From Eleusine coracana subsp. coracana (taxonomy: Eukaryota > Streptophyta > Magnoliopsida > Poales > Poaceae): a stretch of DNA of 64,000 nt. The stretch covers positions 434,001 to 498,000 of the forward strand of contig CM064422.1 in the NCBI GenBank assembly GCA_032690845.1. Reading direction: 5' to 3'. Positions within the stretch are counted from its first letter, which is position 1; every line of letters begins with the position of its first letter. The notes under the pieces are model-generated. The model was given only the letters and a program-made list of their open reading frames with translations. It was not told the DNA's origin and made no database searches. The translations under genes were made by a program, and so were the position numbers. Below are positions 21,028-31,995 of this stretch, in pieces.

Positions 21028-21714
21028 ATGGCGTCGGCATTGCCCCGCGCCGTCTTCTTCTTCCTCCTCCTCATCGCCACCGCGGCGTGGGCCCAGGACG
21101 AAGCAGACTCCAGCCCCATTTCCCTGCCGCCCGCATCCCTTCTCGACCAGCAGGACGCCGTCGCCGACTCCGCCCTCGCCCCCGTATCCCTGCCCCCAAC
21201 CTCCTCCAAATCCGCCGCCTCTTCGCCCGTAGCAGACGCACCCGCCGACGCCGTCAGCGCCGCCACGCACTCATCGCCTCCCACTCCTTCCGAGACCGCC
21301 CCCGTCGCCGCGCCCTCCGAATCTCCCGCGCAGGCGCCGACCCACCACCACCATTCCGCCGCTACGCCCGATCCCGCGCCCGCCGCCGCCGCTGACAAGA
21401 CCCCGGGGCCCGCCCCCGCCGCGGCGGACAAGGACAACGACGAGCACGAGAAGAAGAAGAAGAAGGCGCCCGCGCCCGCTCCGGCCGCCGCGGAGGTGAA
21501 GGCCACCTCCACCGCTGGGAACGGCGACGCCGAACCGAGGGGCGACGACGAGGGGGAGAAGAAGATGGACGGCGGCAAGAAGGCCGGCGTCGTCGTCGGC
21601 GCGTTCACGGCCGCCGCGGTCGTCGGGCTCGGCGCCTTCGTGTGGAAGAAGCGCCGGGCCAACATCCGCCGCGCCAGGTACGCCGACTACTCCGCGCGAC
21701 TCGAGCTCGTCTGA
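21028..21714 (+). CDS. Arabinogalactan-like / Hyp-rich type I membrane protein
   Basis: One exon encodes 228 residues. The N-terminus is a signal peptide (MASALPRAVFFFLLLIATAA, cleaved after about AWA). The ectodomain is rich in Pro, Ala, Ser and Thr, with many AP, PA, SP and TP dipeptides (for example PAPAAADK, PAPAPAAAEV) typical of arabinogalactan glycomodules, which are hydroxylated and O-glycosylated in the secretory pathway. It also has a His run (THHHHS) and Lys/Glu-rich segments (HEKKKKKAPAP, GEKKMDGGKK). A transmembrane helix follows (AGVVVGAFTAAAVVGLGAFV), then a short basic cytoplasmic tail (WKKRRANIRRARYADYSARL). Most classical AGPs end in a GPI signal; this one has a stop-transfer helix and a tail instead. 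The specific function is unknown. Confidence 0.82.
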   Translation: MASALPRAVFFFLLLIATAAWAQDEADSSPISLPPASLLDQQDAVADSALAPVSLPPTSSKSAASSPVADAPADAVSAATHSSPPTPSETAPVAAPSESPAQAPTHHHHSAATPDPAPAAAADKTPGPAPAAADKDNDEHEKKKKKAPAPAPAAAEVKATSTAGNGDAEPRGDDEGEKKMDGGKKAGVVVGAFTAAAVVGLGAFVWKKRRANIRRARYADYSARLELV

Positions 21715-23279
21715 ACCTGATTCATCGTCCGCTGGACTGGATCGCATCGGATCGGACCGGGAGATACAAAAACATACTTGCGTAGTAGAAGAAGCATTCG
21801 TTTTACAACCATTGTTATCTACTCATCATCATAGAAGAATATGAATGTGCTTGCATTATTATACGCACACAGTAGTGGTTCATCCGTTTCGTTGCAATTT
21901 GTTTGGTGGTGGGTGCTGTAATTCATTCTTTGGTGACCGTGGAAGAGAAATAAGCAAGGATACATACGAGGATGATACTTTTTTGTACACATCATCTGTT
22001 CTTCTACTTCCTCCTCTTCTTGTAATTGTTTGTGACCTGTCTGTCCATCGCATTGAAATGCTACACCTACACACGGAGATTATGTATGGTTTTACAATTG
22101 CCACGAACAGTAGTATTGTCCAGATCCACGATACGAGCAGCAGCGGTGGTAGCTGAGATCTTAGGAGGTGAGAGGGATTGATTATTAAGCGATGAAATTG
22201 CTTTACCTATTATATTGCTTAAATGGACCTTCTCCCGCCGGTTCCTTTTTGTTTATCACGCGAACCTGCATAAGCACATGACGAGCAAGTGACATCTGAC
22301 CTGAATCCTTCGAGACCTTTCCGATGCTCTCGCTCTGTGCATGCAACTACTCAACAATTTGTTGTGTTTATTATCATGCCCAGCAAAAATCATGAATCAG
22401 TGGGAACTGGTGCTAAAGCTCCACCCAACAAACGCGATGACCAATTGTTAGGCCCACCGACCGACTGACAGGTGTTATGTCAAACTGAGGTTCAGAAGTC
22501 TGAACCGGTGTTATGTCAAACCATGCGCGTAACAACAGGTACAAGTGTGTGCTTCTTCCCAAATGTTTGGCTCCTGCGCATATAGCGTTGTCGGCTACTT
22601 GTACAGTGCAAGTGTTCAAAATCAGAATCGAAATATTTAGGTCTCAACTTTTTCGAAAGAGAAGAAAATTATTGCCATCAAGGTTCAGTTCACCCGCCAC
22701 ACGGTTTTACTTTGAGTCGAGCATTATTTAAGCTGAAATTTCTCAGGCTACTGGCAACAGTACACTAGGCTGACCGATCTTGTTAATTAAGACATGTTTC
22801 ATCTGATGATATGGTACTTTACTTGGTTTCAACGATTTCTACGGACGTCGCACCAAATAAAAATGCTGTTGCAACAAATTGTCGCGGCATAATCAAGTCA
22901 GGAACACGTGATCTAAGGCAAATCGCTGAAGAACACATGACATCTGCCCCTCGAACACCGGCCATGCTCCTGCTTCTATAATCTACAAGATCGTCCAAGA
23001 ATTGCCCACATCGAAGCGTTGACGCTTCGACAGAAATTGTGCCGGTTCTGCTCCACCACATCCAACGAGGAAAACCCAACGCATGCCGTACGTGAATCCT
23101 GCCGCAAGCATTGATAACAAATGAATTTGCGTTGTGAAGAACTCGAGTCATCCAAAGCAATGAAAGTTAACCCGGCAGTAAGGGGAGGATGAATGGCTGG
23201 GTGTTCATTGTCCATAGCCTCCTCCCATGTGGTTCCTCTTAACTGTTTTTTCAAGCAACGAGCACGGTCCACCTCTCAA
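21715..23279. other. Intergenic region, no supported gene
   Basis: The first about 200 bases are the likely 3' untranslated region of the AGP-like gene. A minus-strand open stretch at about 22820-23272 is interrupted between frames and has no family match I can see; it may be a gene relic (see findings). Nothing else is recognisable. Confidence 0.4.
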
Positions 23280-23650
23280 CAATAAGCGCAAGTATAATAG
23301 TGTCGTCTCATAAGTCATCTCATACATGACACATAATTTTAAAATGAGTTATAAGACGATTTATACAATGGGTGGTCTATTCAACTGTCTTCTATTCATT
23401 GTATAACTCTTTAATTTGTGAATGTAAAAAAGAATATTTATAGGCTAAAAGACCACTAGAATTTATATAATGGTATGAGAGCCGTCTCATACTCCTAAAT
23501 TTTTAGCGTATAAGGTGATTACTTCGCGAAACAACCACCTTTTTCTCTTACCACCTTCTCTCTCTTCTATATCATCAAAAATACTACATGACAATGCATA
23601 AGACAACCTATGAGACCGCCTACGTATAGCATTGTACCTGTCCTAATAAG
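23280..23650. mobile_element. MITE-like inverted-repeat element
   Basis: The left end (GTATAATAGTGTCGTCTCAT) and the reverse complement of the right end (GTACAATGCTATACGTAGGCG followed by GTCTCATAGG) share an inverted-repeat layout with GTCTCATA words. Internal sequence repeats the CTCATA and TATAATGG themes. Length is about 370 bases with no ORF. No target-site duplication was defined. Confidence 0.5.
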
Positions 23651-24113
23651 AGCTGACTTGACCCATCATTCAAGTTCATACAATTCACAAGTTCCAGGTA
23701 GAAATCCAACTTACATAAAAAAGAACGAATTCATTTACTAACTGAAGCCTTCACTAATAGTACTTTTTTTTAATAATAGTTCTTGTCAGGCTAAACATAA
23801 CAGAATGCTCAGGTCAGGTGCATCTTCACACACGATTACATGATGCACATGCCAATATGGTGCTTACAGTCGCGCATACTAAAACAGATCCTAGGAGACA
23901 GATAACTGCTGAATAATGTCCCCGGCACGGAAAGCAAAAGCTGCGGACCGTCACCTGCCATTCGGATCTACTTCAAGTCCAACTCAGTGATACATGTTTG
24001 CTTATAGATGCTAAACAACAACCGCATGCCTTAACAGAGTACTAACAATCTAGTACTTGTTACGATGGGCTCGCAGACGCTGAGTACTAACAATCTAGTA
24101 CTCTAGCATCTTG
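23651..24113. other. 3' flank of the DPB3-like gene
   Basis: This is the presumed 3' untranslated region and flank of the minus-strand DPB3-like gene. It holds the first copy (24037-24081) of a short tandem duplication whose second copy contains that gene's stop codon. Confidence 0.45.
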
Positions 24114-27100
24114 TTACGATGGGCTCGCAGCCGCTGCCTTCAAAGCATCTTCCGCTCTAAGTCTCAGTGGAACAAAATCTGAAAAAACGAGAATGGATCA
24201 ATGGGCACGCCAGTTGATCGTGATGTACAACAAATGAGCCTAGTTTAAAATATTTTCTTTTCTAAAAAAGAAAAAGAGCATTCACCTGATAGAAACTTGA
24301 AACCTTTCTGGTTGCAAACAGTAGTTGCTAAAAAATTAGAGAGCAGTGCATGAGATAAACCAAGAAGAAAACGATGAGGCAAAGTTATTACAAGTACTAT
24401 TCAAACCACTGTGAAACAGATATGGTTTCAGGTAATTCTGGGATGCTAATGAGGGGAGAACATCTGGAGGTCACATTTAACTCAAACAAGCTTTTATCAA
24501 TTCCAGGAAACATGAACATTTTAGGGTATTATTTTCCCCGGAAGACAGCATTAGGAGACTTGCAAGGAATGCTCAATCTTATTGGCACAAGAGGAAACAC
24601 AAATAGTACACAAGAAGTCAGAACATAAACTATCATGTTTGATGGCCATGGACACAAATGATTGTTTATCACAGGTAGCAAGCAAGCTCATTGAGCATTG
24701 GCACGGATTGGCACCACCCATGCCTGCCACAGTTGATTGACATCTCACTTCTCTATCAATTGACAGATTCATTGCTTATTGGTATCAAGAAGGTGGAAAA
24801 AGAAATATTTTTCCGATCTATCAATTTCAACCGCTTCTTTGTTTATTGCCAAGCCTGGTCATTGCTACTCACAAGCCCAAATGCCCAGTAGATCTAACAA
24901 ACAAGACAATAACAGATTTGCATCTATTGCAGTTCCAACCTGATAGCCAGGTGCTGGTGGTACTTCGCTGCACAGTGGCATACTATAGTTCTATGTAAAT
25001 CATCTTCCTCTACCACGTCCAGCTATTTGATTGAGAAGCTGGAAAAATTCATCTACGTACCCCAAAAAAATTGGTATTGGGTTCCCTGAGGAGGAAATTT
25101 ATAGATACCCAAAAGAGAAATCAGAATCTTGCGCTTATGGAGAATTAAGTGATCAAAGACAAATATCATATATAGATTACAATATGAGGTGACCTCGACG
25201 ATATCAGGTCTGAGTTGACATCTGAGTTTCACCAATTTGTTTACTATTTTTCTGTTCTATGGATTTTTACCACTGCTTAAATAATGTCACACATTGCTTC
25301 TCTAATAATTCGTAGGCAATAAAGAAAACTAAATATGGGCAGGAACAAAGAACCAACTTACAAAGATTATCGTAAATAATTGACTTCTTACGATCCTTCA
25401 GGGCATTGTGGTAAGCATGATCTGCAAACTTCTCCAAGAATAATTCCTGTATTCACAGTTGCCACAATCAATTTAGATTACAGAAAATGTTGCAAACACC
25501 AGATATCAACTGGTATTCACTATGGCTGAATTGCACAGAAATGCAAGTTGCAGCAGAAAAAATAGACCAACAACTGTCAACAAAAAATCTGAAATATCAA
25601 CAACGAACAAGAAAAGAAATAATTCATCTCTCTGAGATTCTATACATGGAAGGACGTGAAAGCACTTCAAATGTCGATGGCATTTATTGGGGGACACTGA
25701 GTATTGGTCCAAGGGGAGCTCCCTAATTAATCCAGACAAGTTAAGCATGAGGGTGCTGGTATTTAAATAGAAAATGTTCCCAACCACTTACACTCAGTCA
25801 AGTTCTGATTTGGTAGTTTATGTCTATGAACACCATGTAAACATAAACATGTGGTGAACAAACCCTAACGGAAAAAACCTTGTTGTCATTCTGTCCATAA
25901 CCCAATCAAGTAACTAAATATGGCTCCTTATCTTAAGAGTGGTCGACAATGTAATGCTCTAAACAATTAAAAATAAGGGGTAGACCACAAATCTGGAAAC
26001 TACAGACGAGCTTCTCAGCATCCACTCTGGATGTCATCATAGTTCATCAAGTTTGTATGTTCAGTTATAATTAATAGGCTGATTGTAAATTTTTAACATG
26101 AGAACTGCTTAGTTTAAATCCTGCAACAAAGAAACATAACCAGATGCATCAACACAAAAGAACACAACTGCCGACTGCCGTTCCCCACTATCCACATATC
26201 CCCTTAGAGTAGAAACAATCACACCAGGAAAAAGCTCCCCGGAGAATGCCTAGCATGTTCGACAACATCTCAGACAATTCATCGAACACCTTATTGGCAT
26301 CGCCAATGCAAATCTAAGTCCCACACCAATCGGAAAGTGTACATGGCTGATGCATGTATCATCCGTGAACGAATCGACATCGTTAGCATAAATCATTTGC
26401 GTTTACAGTAAAACGAAGAAATGTGGGGAAGGAAACCATACGGAGGCCTTGTTGATGAGGAAGACAGCCTCGCCGGAAGCGCGGATGGTGTCGTCCTCGG
26501 CCCGCATCAGCTGCCGCACCCGCGCCATGGGGAAGCTGCAGGTGCCCAACTCGGCCACAACCGCCTTTCTGTCCTTCTGCTTCTTCTTCACAGGCGTCGG
26601 CGCACTCGCCTCCCCTTCGCCGGATACTCTCTTCGGACTCCGGGCCTCCTTTTGGGTCTCCGCATCGCCGCGCTTCCTCTTGGTGGGCGTGCTCTTCCCC
26701 GTTCCGCCGGGCGCTTGCTGCTTCTTCGCGGGCGTGTTCGCGGCCGCCGCGGGCTTCACTGCCTTGCCAGATGGCTGCTGCTTCTTCGCGGGCGTCGCCG
26801 ATTTGCCGGATTGCTGCTGTTTCTTCGTCGGCGTAGGCGCAGGATTCTTCGGTTTGGCGGGTGACTGCTGCTTCTTTGGGGATGTGGCTTCCTTCTGTGG
26901 TATGGTTTCCGATTTGTCGCGCTTCTTCCCCTTCTTCTTGGGCGTCCCCGCCTCGCCGGACGCCTGCTGCTTCTTAGGCTTGGCTCCCGCTCCCGGCTCC
27001 GGCTTTTCCCGCTTCTGCTTTGCGAGCGCGGGCTTCTCCTTGGAGTTCTTGCGGGGCTTCGCCGGTGAGCGAACCTTGGCGCCGGCGGCGGTGGCCTTGG

Positions 27101-27200
27101 AGGCCTGTTTGGGCCTGTTCTTGGGGCTGGAGGCGGCACTGCCGCTGCGCTGGGCGGAGGGAGAGGCAGGCTTCACTGGGGTGGGCTTCTTCCCGGCCAT
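24114..27200 (-). CDS. DPB3/NF-YC10-like histone-fold protein with long Lys/Pro-rich N-terminus
   Basis: Four exons on the minus strand, 27200-26442, 25446-25362, 24327-24286 and 24178-24114, total 316 codons with continuous phase. The C-terminal about 90 residues form an NF-YC/POLE4-type histone fold spread over all four exons. The blocks are CSFPMARVRQLMRAEDDTI, SGEAVFLINKAS|ELFLEKF, DHAYHNALKDRKKSIIYDNL, STTVCNQKGFKFLS and DFVPLRLRAEDALKAA. Plant relatives such as Arabidopsis DPB3-1 (NF-YC10) act as a small DNA polymerase epsilon subunit or with DREB2A/NF-YB3 in heat-stress transcription. The N-terminal about 210 residues are low complexity, dominated by Lys, Pro, Ala and Gln with repeated TPAKKQQ-like units, probably nuclear and disordered. 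Three downstream exons are short and were recovered by splice words plus family continuity. The start is the first in-frame ATG. Confidence 0.88.
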
Positions 27201-27369
27201 GTCGCGCCTGCCGCCGCCGCCGCCGCGGTTCGAATCGTTGCGGCGCTTCGAGCTCAAAACGATGGAGCGTGGCAGAGCCAGAGGAGTTCAAAATTTCTCT
27301 GGGCCGCACGCCCGCACTGGCGCTCCGAGAAATACTGTACAGCGTGACACGAGAAGGATCAAATATTCC

Positions 27370-27620
27370 GGGCTAAACTTTTAAATGCGTGATCAAATAT
27401 AAAATTAATAATATAATAGGTAGAGGTTAATTTGTGAGATAAATCTAATTAATCTATAATTTGATATATTAATTAGATTTAATAAATTCATCTTACAAAT
27501 TTGCCTAGGAATTTTGTAATTAGTTTTATAATAACTCATATTTAGTCTTTTTAATTAGCATCTGAATATTCGATACGATAAAGTTAAAATTTATTTCAGA
27601 AAAAACAAACACCTTCCAAG
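27370..27620 (-). mobile_element. Diverged member of an abundant grass MITE family
   Basis: Read on the minus strand the segment starts GGTGTTTG and runs through AAATTTTAACTTTATCGTAT, CGAATATTCAGATGCTAATT, GACTAAATATGAG, AAAACTAATTACAAAATT, a TAATTAGATTTAT core, and ends in AAAAGTTTAGCCC. The same order of phrases occurs in a very common rice element beginning GGTGTTTGG and carrying ATCGGATGTTTGGACACTAATT. Family assignment is from memory; I give no name. Confidence 0.55.
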
Positions 27621-28825
27621 TTGTGGCCTTGTGAGAACTAATAAGTCTATGATTGATGTGTTATACTAACTTCATAAATTCGAAGAAATTTAGTTTATTT
27701 TAAAGAATTTTAAACCGATCTAGTAATCTATAAATGGAAAACTTATATCTCTAGATGACACTAACAATCTCATACAAACACAGAAAAAAAACAAGAAGGA
27801 TGTCAAGACGATGTTCATCCTCATGGTATAATTGTGAACATAATTTATGCTAAGTTGTTTGGAATTTAGATGATCTCGAACTTTGTCATGTTCTAATTGT
27901 AAAAACGCAAACAAGTGTCATGGGTTTCGCAAGTTTTAGCATGAAAAGAATATTTTTCTCAGCAAATACATCACTTCACAAATTTGGTAACAAAGCAAAT
28001 AATATAAAAAAATATTACATTATACTAAACTTTTTTTAATGCATCCTAAAATCTTTGGATGACTCCAAACTTTAGTCGTCATGAGTTTCATAGTTGTTAG
28101 CATGAAAAAAGAATTATCTCGTAGAATGAATGAATAGATCACGTCACAAATTCAGAAACGAAACAAACAATGACAAAAAGTTATTGCACGTACCAAACTT
28201 CTGACGTGGCAAAGTGTTGGCACGATACAAACATTTCTCAAAATTATCCTAAAAATAATATAAAAAATTATTTATGATATACATAGCCAGCACATGATTA
28301 AATATCAAATCTACACATCAAATATTTTTAGATGTAAGATTTTTTTACATAAGAATATAAAAAAATGGTATAGAACTTTATAGAAACAATAATACGTAAT
28401 ACAAAATTATGCAATTCAATTTAGAGCCTTAATTTTTTTATTCTGTGAATCCATACAAACGAACTACCACGAAGTTAACTTTTTAGCCTTTCAAATTTAA
28501 TAGATATCATTTAAAAAACTTCATAAGGTAAAAGAAATTGGTTAAGATTCATGGGGAGAAGTTATAACTTGGAACTACAATGCTCCAATAAAATCTCCAT
28601 TCTTGAAATTCCTAATAAAAACGAAAATTTTAAGGTAACTAATTTTGGGATTATAATCCTTGTATTTATAATATAATTGTACATAAAAGATATTTTAGAA
28701 TTTACTCCTCATAAAAGCTTTAACTTAAGATTTGTCAAGGAAGCTACATAGAGGTAAAGAATTGTGAGATTTTACAATTTTCTCCTTTCCAAAAGTGAAC
28801 TTTATTGAAATGCATATTAAAGGGT

Positions 28826-29018
28826 GATACACGCTAAAATGTTCTTTTCAGCAATTGTTCATCTCTATTTTACCTATATCTATATTTTATTTATTTGAAA
28901 ATCTGTATTTTTATTTATGTATTTTTTAGGACTTAAAATAATTAAATGAAACAAAACAGGATACAGACAAAAATAGAGGTAAACCCTTGCTGAAAAATGA
29001 TATTTTAGCGTGTGCATT
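28826..29018. mobile_element. Small MITE with clear terminal inverted repeats
   Basis: The left end ACACGCTAAAAT...TTTTCAGCAA and the reverse complement of the right end ACACGCTAAAAT...TTTTCAGCAA agree apart from a few bases, followed on both sides by a CTCTATTTT word. The interior (about 130 bases) is AT-rich. Length is about 190 bases. Confidence 0.65.
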
Positions 29019-29290
29019 TTGGCATAGCCCATTCTTGGGAAGGGTAAAATGGCAAAAACCTCAATATTTTTGTGCGGCAAAATCAGGGGGGAATGGAATC
29101 TGGGAAAGCCGGTGTGGTGTTGAAAAGGGAAACCCTCTCTCTCCACTGCCTGCTGTGTCTGTGTGGTACTGTCCGTCCCTAGCCGCCGCGCCGCCGCCCC
29201 AAGCGCCGCGCTCGCTAGACTCCCCAGCACACAGCGGTGTGGTGCTGATTTAGGGTTTGGTCACCGAGCCTGTCCTAAAACCCTCCGACC

Positions 29291-31995
29291 ATGTCGTCAT
29301 CCACTCTCAGGCACCAGCCCGCTACCGCCGCCGGCACCGGCACCGGCAGGTCCTTCTCCCGGGCTGGGCCAACGGCGCAGTCGGTGCGTCTGCCCAGGGG
29401 ACGCTATGCTGCCCCGGCCGCTGCGTTTGCGACGGCGGCGGCGGAGGTGGATTGCGCCGCGGACAGGGTCTCGGCCCTGAGCCAGGTCGCTGGGGTTCTG
29501 GGCTCCCAGTGGGGCGACGAGGGGAAGGGCAAGCTCGTCGACGTGCTTGCCCCCCGTTTCGACATCGTCGCGCGTTGCCAGGTCAGAAGACGCTGTTTCG
29601 GTTCTTCCTGTTCGAATCCATTCCATCAGGATTAGTACTTGCACTTTCGCTTGCTTATTTGTTGGAATTGTTGTTATTATGCTTAATTGTGCTTCCATTC
29701 CATCAGGTGTCTTTGTAATTTTGAATAGAATCCAGTTATGTTATTTTTTGCTACCGGCTGTTGGATACTATTGGTCGATTGCAGTGACAACTGTGAGCCA
29801 CTGAACCATATGAATTAAGTTATATAGTCCCATATTGTTTATTGAATTATAGGTTGAGTACGTTTTCTTTGTATGTTGGGTGCAAGTTCCTGCCACCAGG
29901 CCATAGGAAATGCAAGTAGAAACTGTTAAAATACAACTAAAAGATGCATCAGTGATAAAATTTGCTTCTGGTGTCAGTAATCATGTAAAGAAATTGTAGA
30001 TGGCAACATTCAACTGGATAATTTTGTCACAAAAAGAGTCAGATAGATAAATTGTCCGTGCAATGGTTGTTTGAGTGATTTTTTTTTAAACTATCTTTTA
30101 TAAGATGTCTTGCACTTTGTGGTTATGTCATGGGGAAAGATTTTAGGGATTTTGGGGCTAGTTGTGTTTTTTTAATGGAAATATCATGGGATGCTTGACC
30201 TACCCATGTTTGGGATCCTACCATGTGTGCCATCTAAGATCTAACTTTAGTAATCTGTACACTATAGTTTGTTGGTAACATTTTCTATTATTTTTGCTCC
30301 TGGAAGCCATGAGTCATTTGTCTGCTATGCTAAGTTTGCCATCAACTTTTCCTTCACCTTAGTGATGAATGTTTGCTAAACCTTCATCAACTGCTTGTGT
30401 TTTTGCATGTTTTCTTGCATGCATACACTTTCCATTAAATTTCAGAACAGGTTATATGCAGCCACCGTCAAATAGCTGTTTCTTTAGAGGCTTTATTTGC
30501 ATGATCTGAGTTTCTACCATATCATGATCAGGGTGGAGCAAATGCTGGGCACACCATATACAACTCTGAAGGCAAGAAATTTGCCCTTCATCTTGTTCCA
30601 TCTGGTATTCTACATGAAGGAACACTCTGTGTTGTTGGCAATGGAGCGGTTATCCATGTTCCAGGGTTCTTTGGAGAAATTGATGGTCTCGAGTCAAATG
30701 GAGTCCGTTGCAATGGAAGAATACTGGTCTCTGATAGGGCACATCTGCTCTTTGATCTGCATCAGACTGTAGATGGGCTTAGGGAAACTGAGCTGGCAAA
30801 TTCCTTTATCGGGACAACCAAGAGAGGCATTGGACCTTGTTACTCCAGCAAGGTAACTCGGAATGGACTCCGAGTTTGTGATCTGAGGCACATGGACACT
30901 TTTGGAGATAAGCTTGATGTCTTATTTAAAGATGCTGCCGCAAGGTTTCAAGGCTTTAAGTACAGCCCAAGCATGCTCAAGGAAGAGGTTGAGAGGTACA
31001 AGAGGTTTGCTGAGCGTTTGGAGCCTTTCATTGCTGATACTGTGCATGTTCTAAATGAATCTATCCAACAGAACAAGAAAATTCTGGTTGAAGGAGGTCA
31101 GGCAACTATGCTTGATATTGATTTTGGAACTTATCCATTTGTGACTTCTTCTAGCCCTTCAGCTGGTGGAATATGCACAGGCCTTGGGATTGCCCCAAGG
31201 GTCATTGGTGACCTAATTGGAGTGGTAAGTTAAAACCAGTGTAATTGAGTGCTCCTCTTTCTGTGACAATAGTGCACTAGTACCTATTTTTTTCTTAATG
31301 TGCTGTACGTGCAGGTCAAAGCTTACACAACAAGAGTTGGCTCCGGTCCTTTCCCAACTGAATTGTTTGGAGAGGAAGGTGATCTCCTTAGGAAGGCTGG
31401 AATGGAATTTGGGACGACAACTGGTCGCCCAAGGCGATGTGGTTGGCTTGACATTGTTGCACTCAAGTACTGCTGCCAAATCAATGGGTTTTCATCTCTT
31501 AATCTGACCAAACTTGATGTTCTATCTGGTTTGCCGGAAATTAAGCTGGGTGTTTCTTACAACAAAATTGATGGACAGAAGCTACAATCTTTCCCAGGTG
31601 ATCTTGACACCCTGGAGCAAGTACAGGTAAGTGTTGAGGTGTAGTTTTTTCAATTGTATATCCATGGTGTCAGCTGAACAAGTTCATGATATCATGTGGA
31701 AACTACACTGTTAGTTTGTCTTATTTTAAAACTATGTATCTTACTAGTCTGACAGATGATTTAGTCCGGTACAAATCAACATCTTTCATTTCTGAATTAT
31801 GCCTTTATCTCGTGTTTTGTTTAGGTCCAATATGAGGTGCTGCCTGGGTGGCAAAGTGACATTTCTTCTGTTCGAAGTTACAATGAACTTCCCCAAGCTG
31901 CCCGCCGCTACGTGGAGAGGATAGAAGAACTTGTTGGTGTTCCAGTGCACTACATTGGTGTTGGACCTGGGAGAGACGCTCTCATATACAAGTAA
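29291..31995 (+). CDS. PURA: Adenylosuccinate synthetase, chloroplastic
   Basis: Four exons, 29291-29581, 30532-31224, 31315-31626 and 31825-31995, all phase 0 with GT-AG introns, encode 488 residues. The enzyme (EC 6.3.4.4) joins IMP and aspartate using GTP to form adenylosuccinate, the first committed step to AMP in plastid purine synthesis. The first about 60 residues are a Ser/Ala/Arg-rich plastid transit peptide. The GTP-binding and catalytic loop GSQWGDEGKGK sits at 71-81, and GGANAGHT follows at 98-105. Later blocks include GTTKRGIGPCY, EGGQATMLDIDFGTYPFVTS, TRVGSGPFPTEL, GTTTGRPRRCGW and the C-terminal VGVGPGRD. Length and motif order are those of plant enzymes. Plants often have two paralogues; I cannot say which this is. 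Confidence 0.96.

Larger units (their letters stand above)
27201..29290. other. AT-rich intergenic region between divergent genes, with two MITE-like elements
   Basis: No gene is supported. The left part holds the promoter of the DPB3-like gene, the right part (about 29100-29290) the leader of adenylosuccinate synthetase, including a TTAGGGTTT telo-box-like word at about 29251-29259. Between them is mostly low-GC sequence with the two elements listed separately. Confidence 0.5.

Noticed and set aside
20608..21747. Long minus-strand ORFs opposite the AGP-like gene
   Set aside because: Composition is the mirror of the Pro/Ala-rich coding strand, whereas the plus frame has a signal peptide, transmembrane helix and TATA box.
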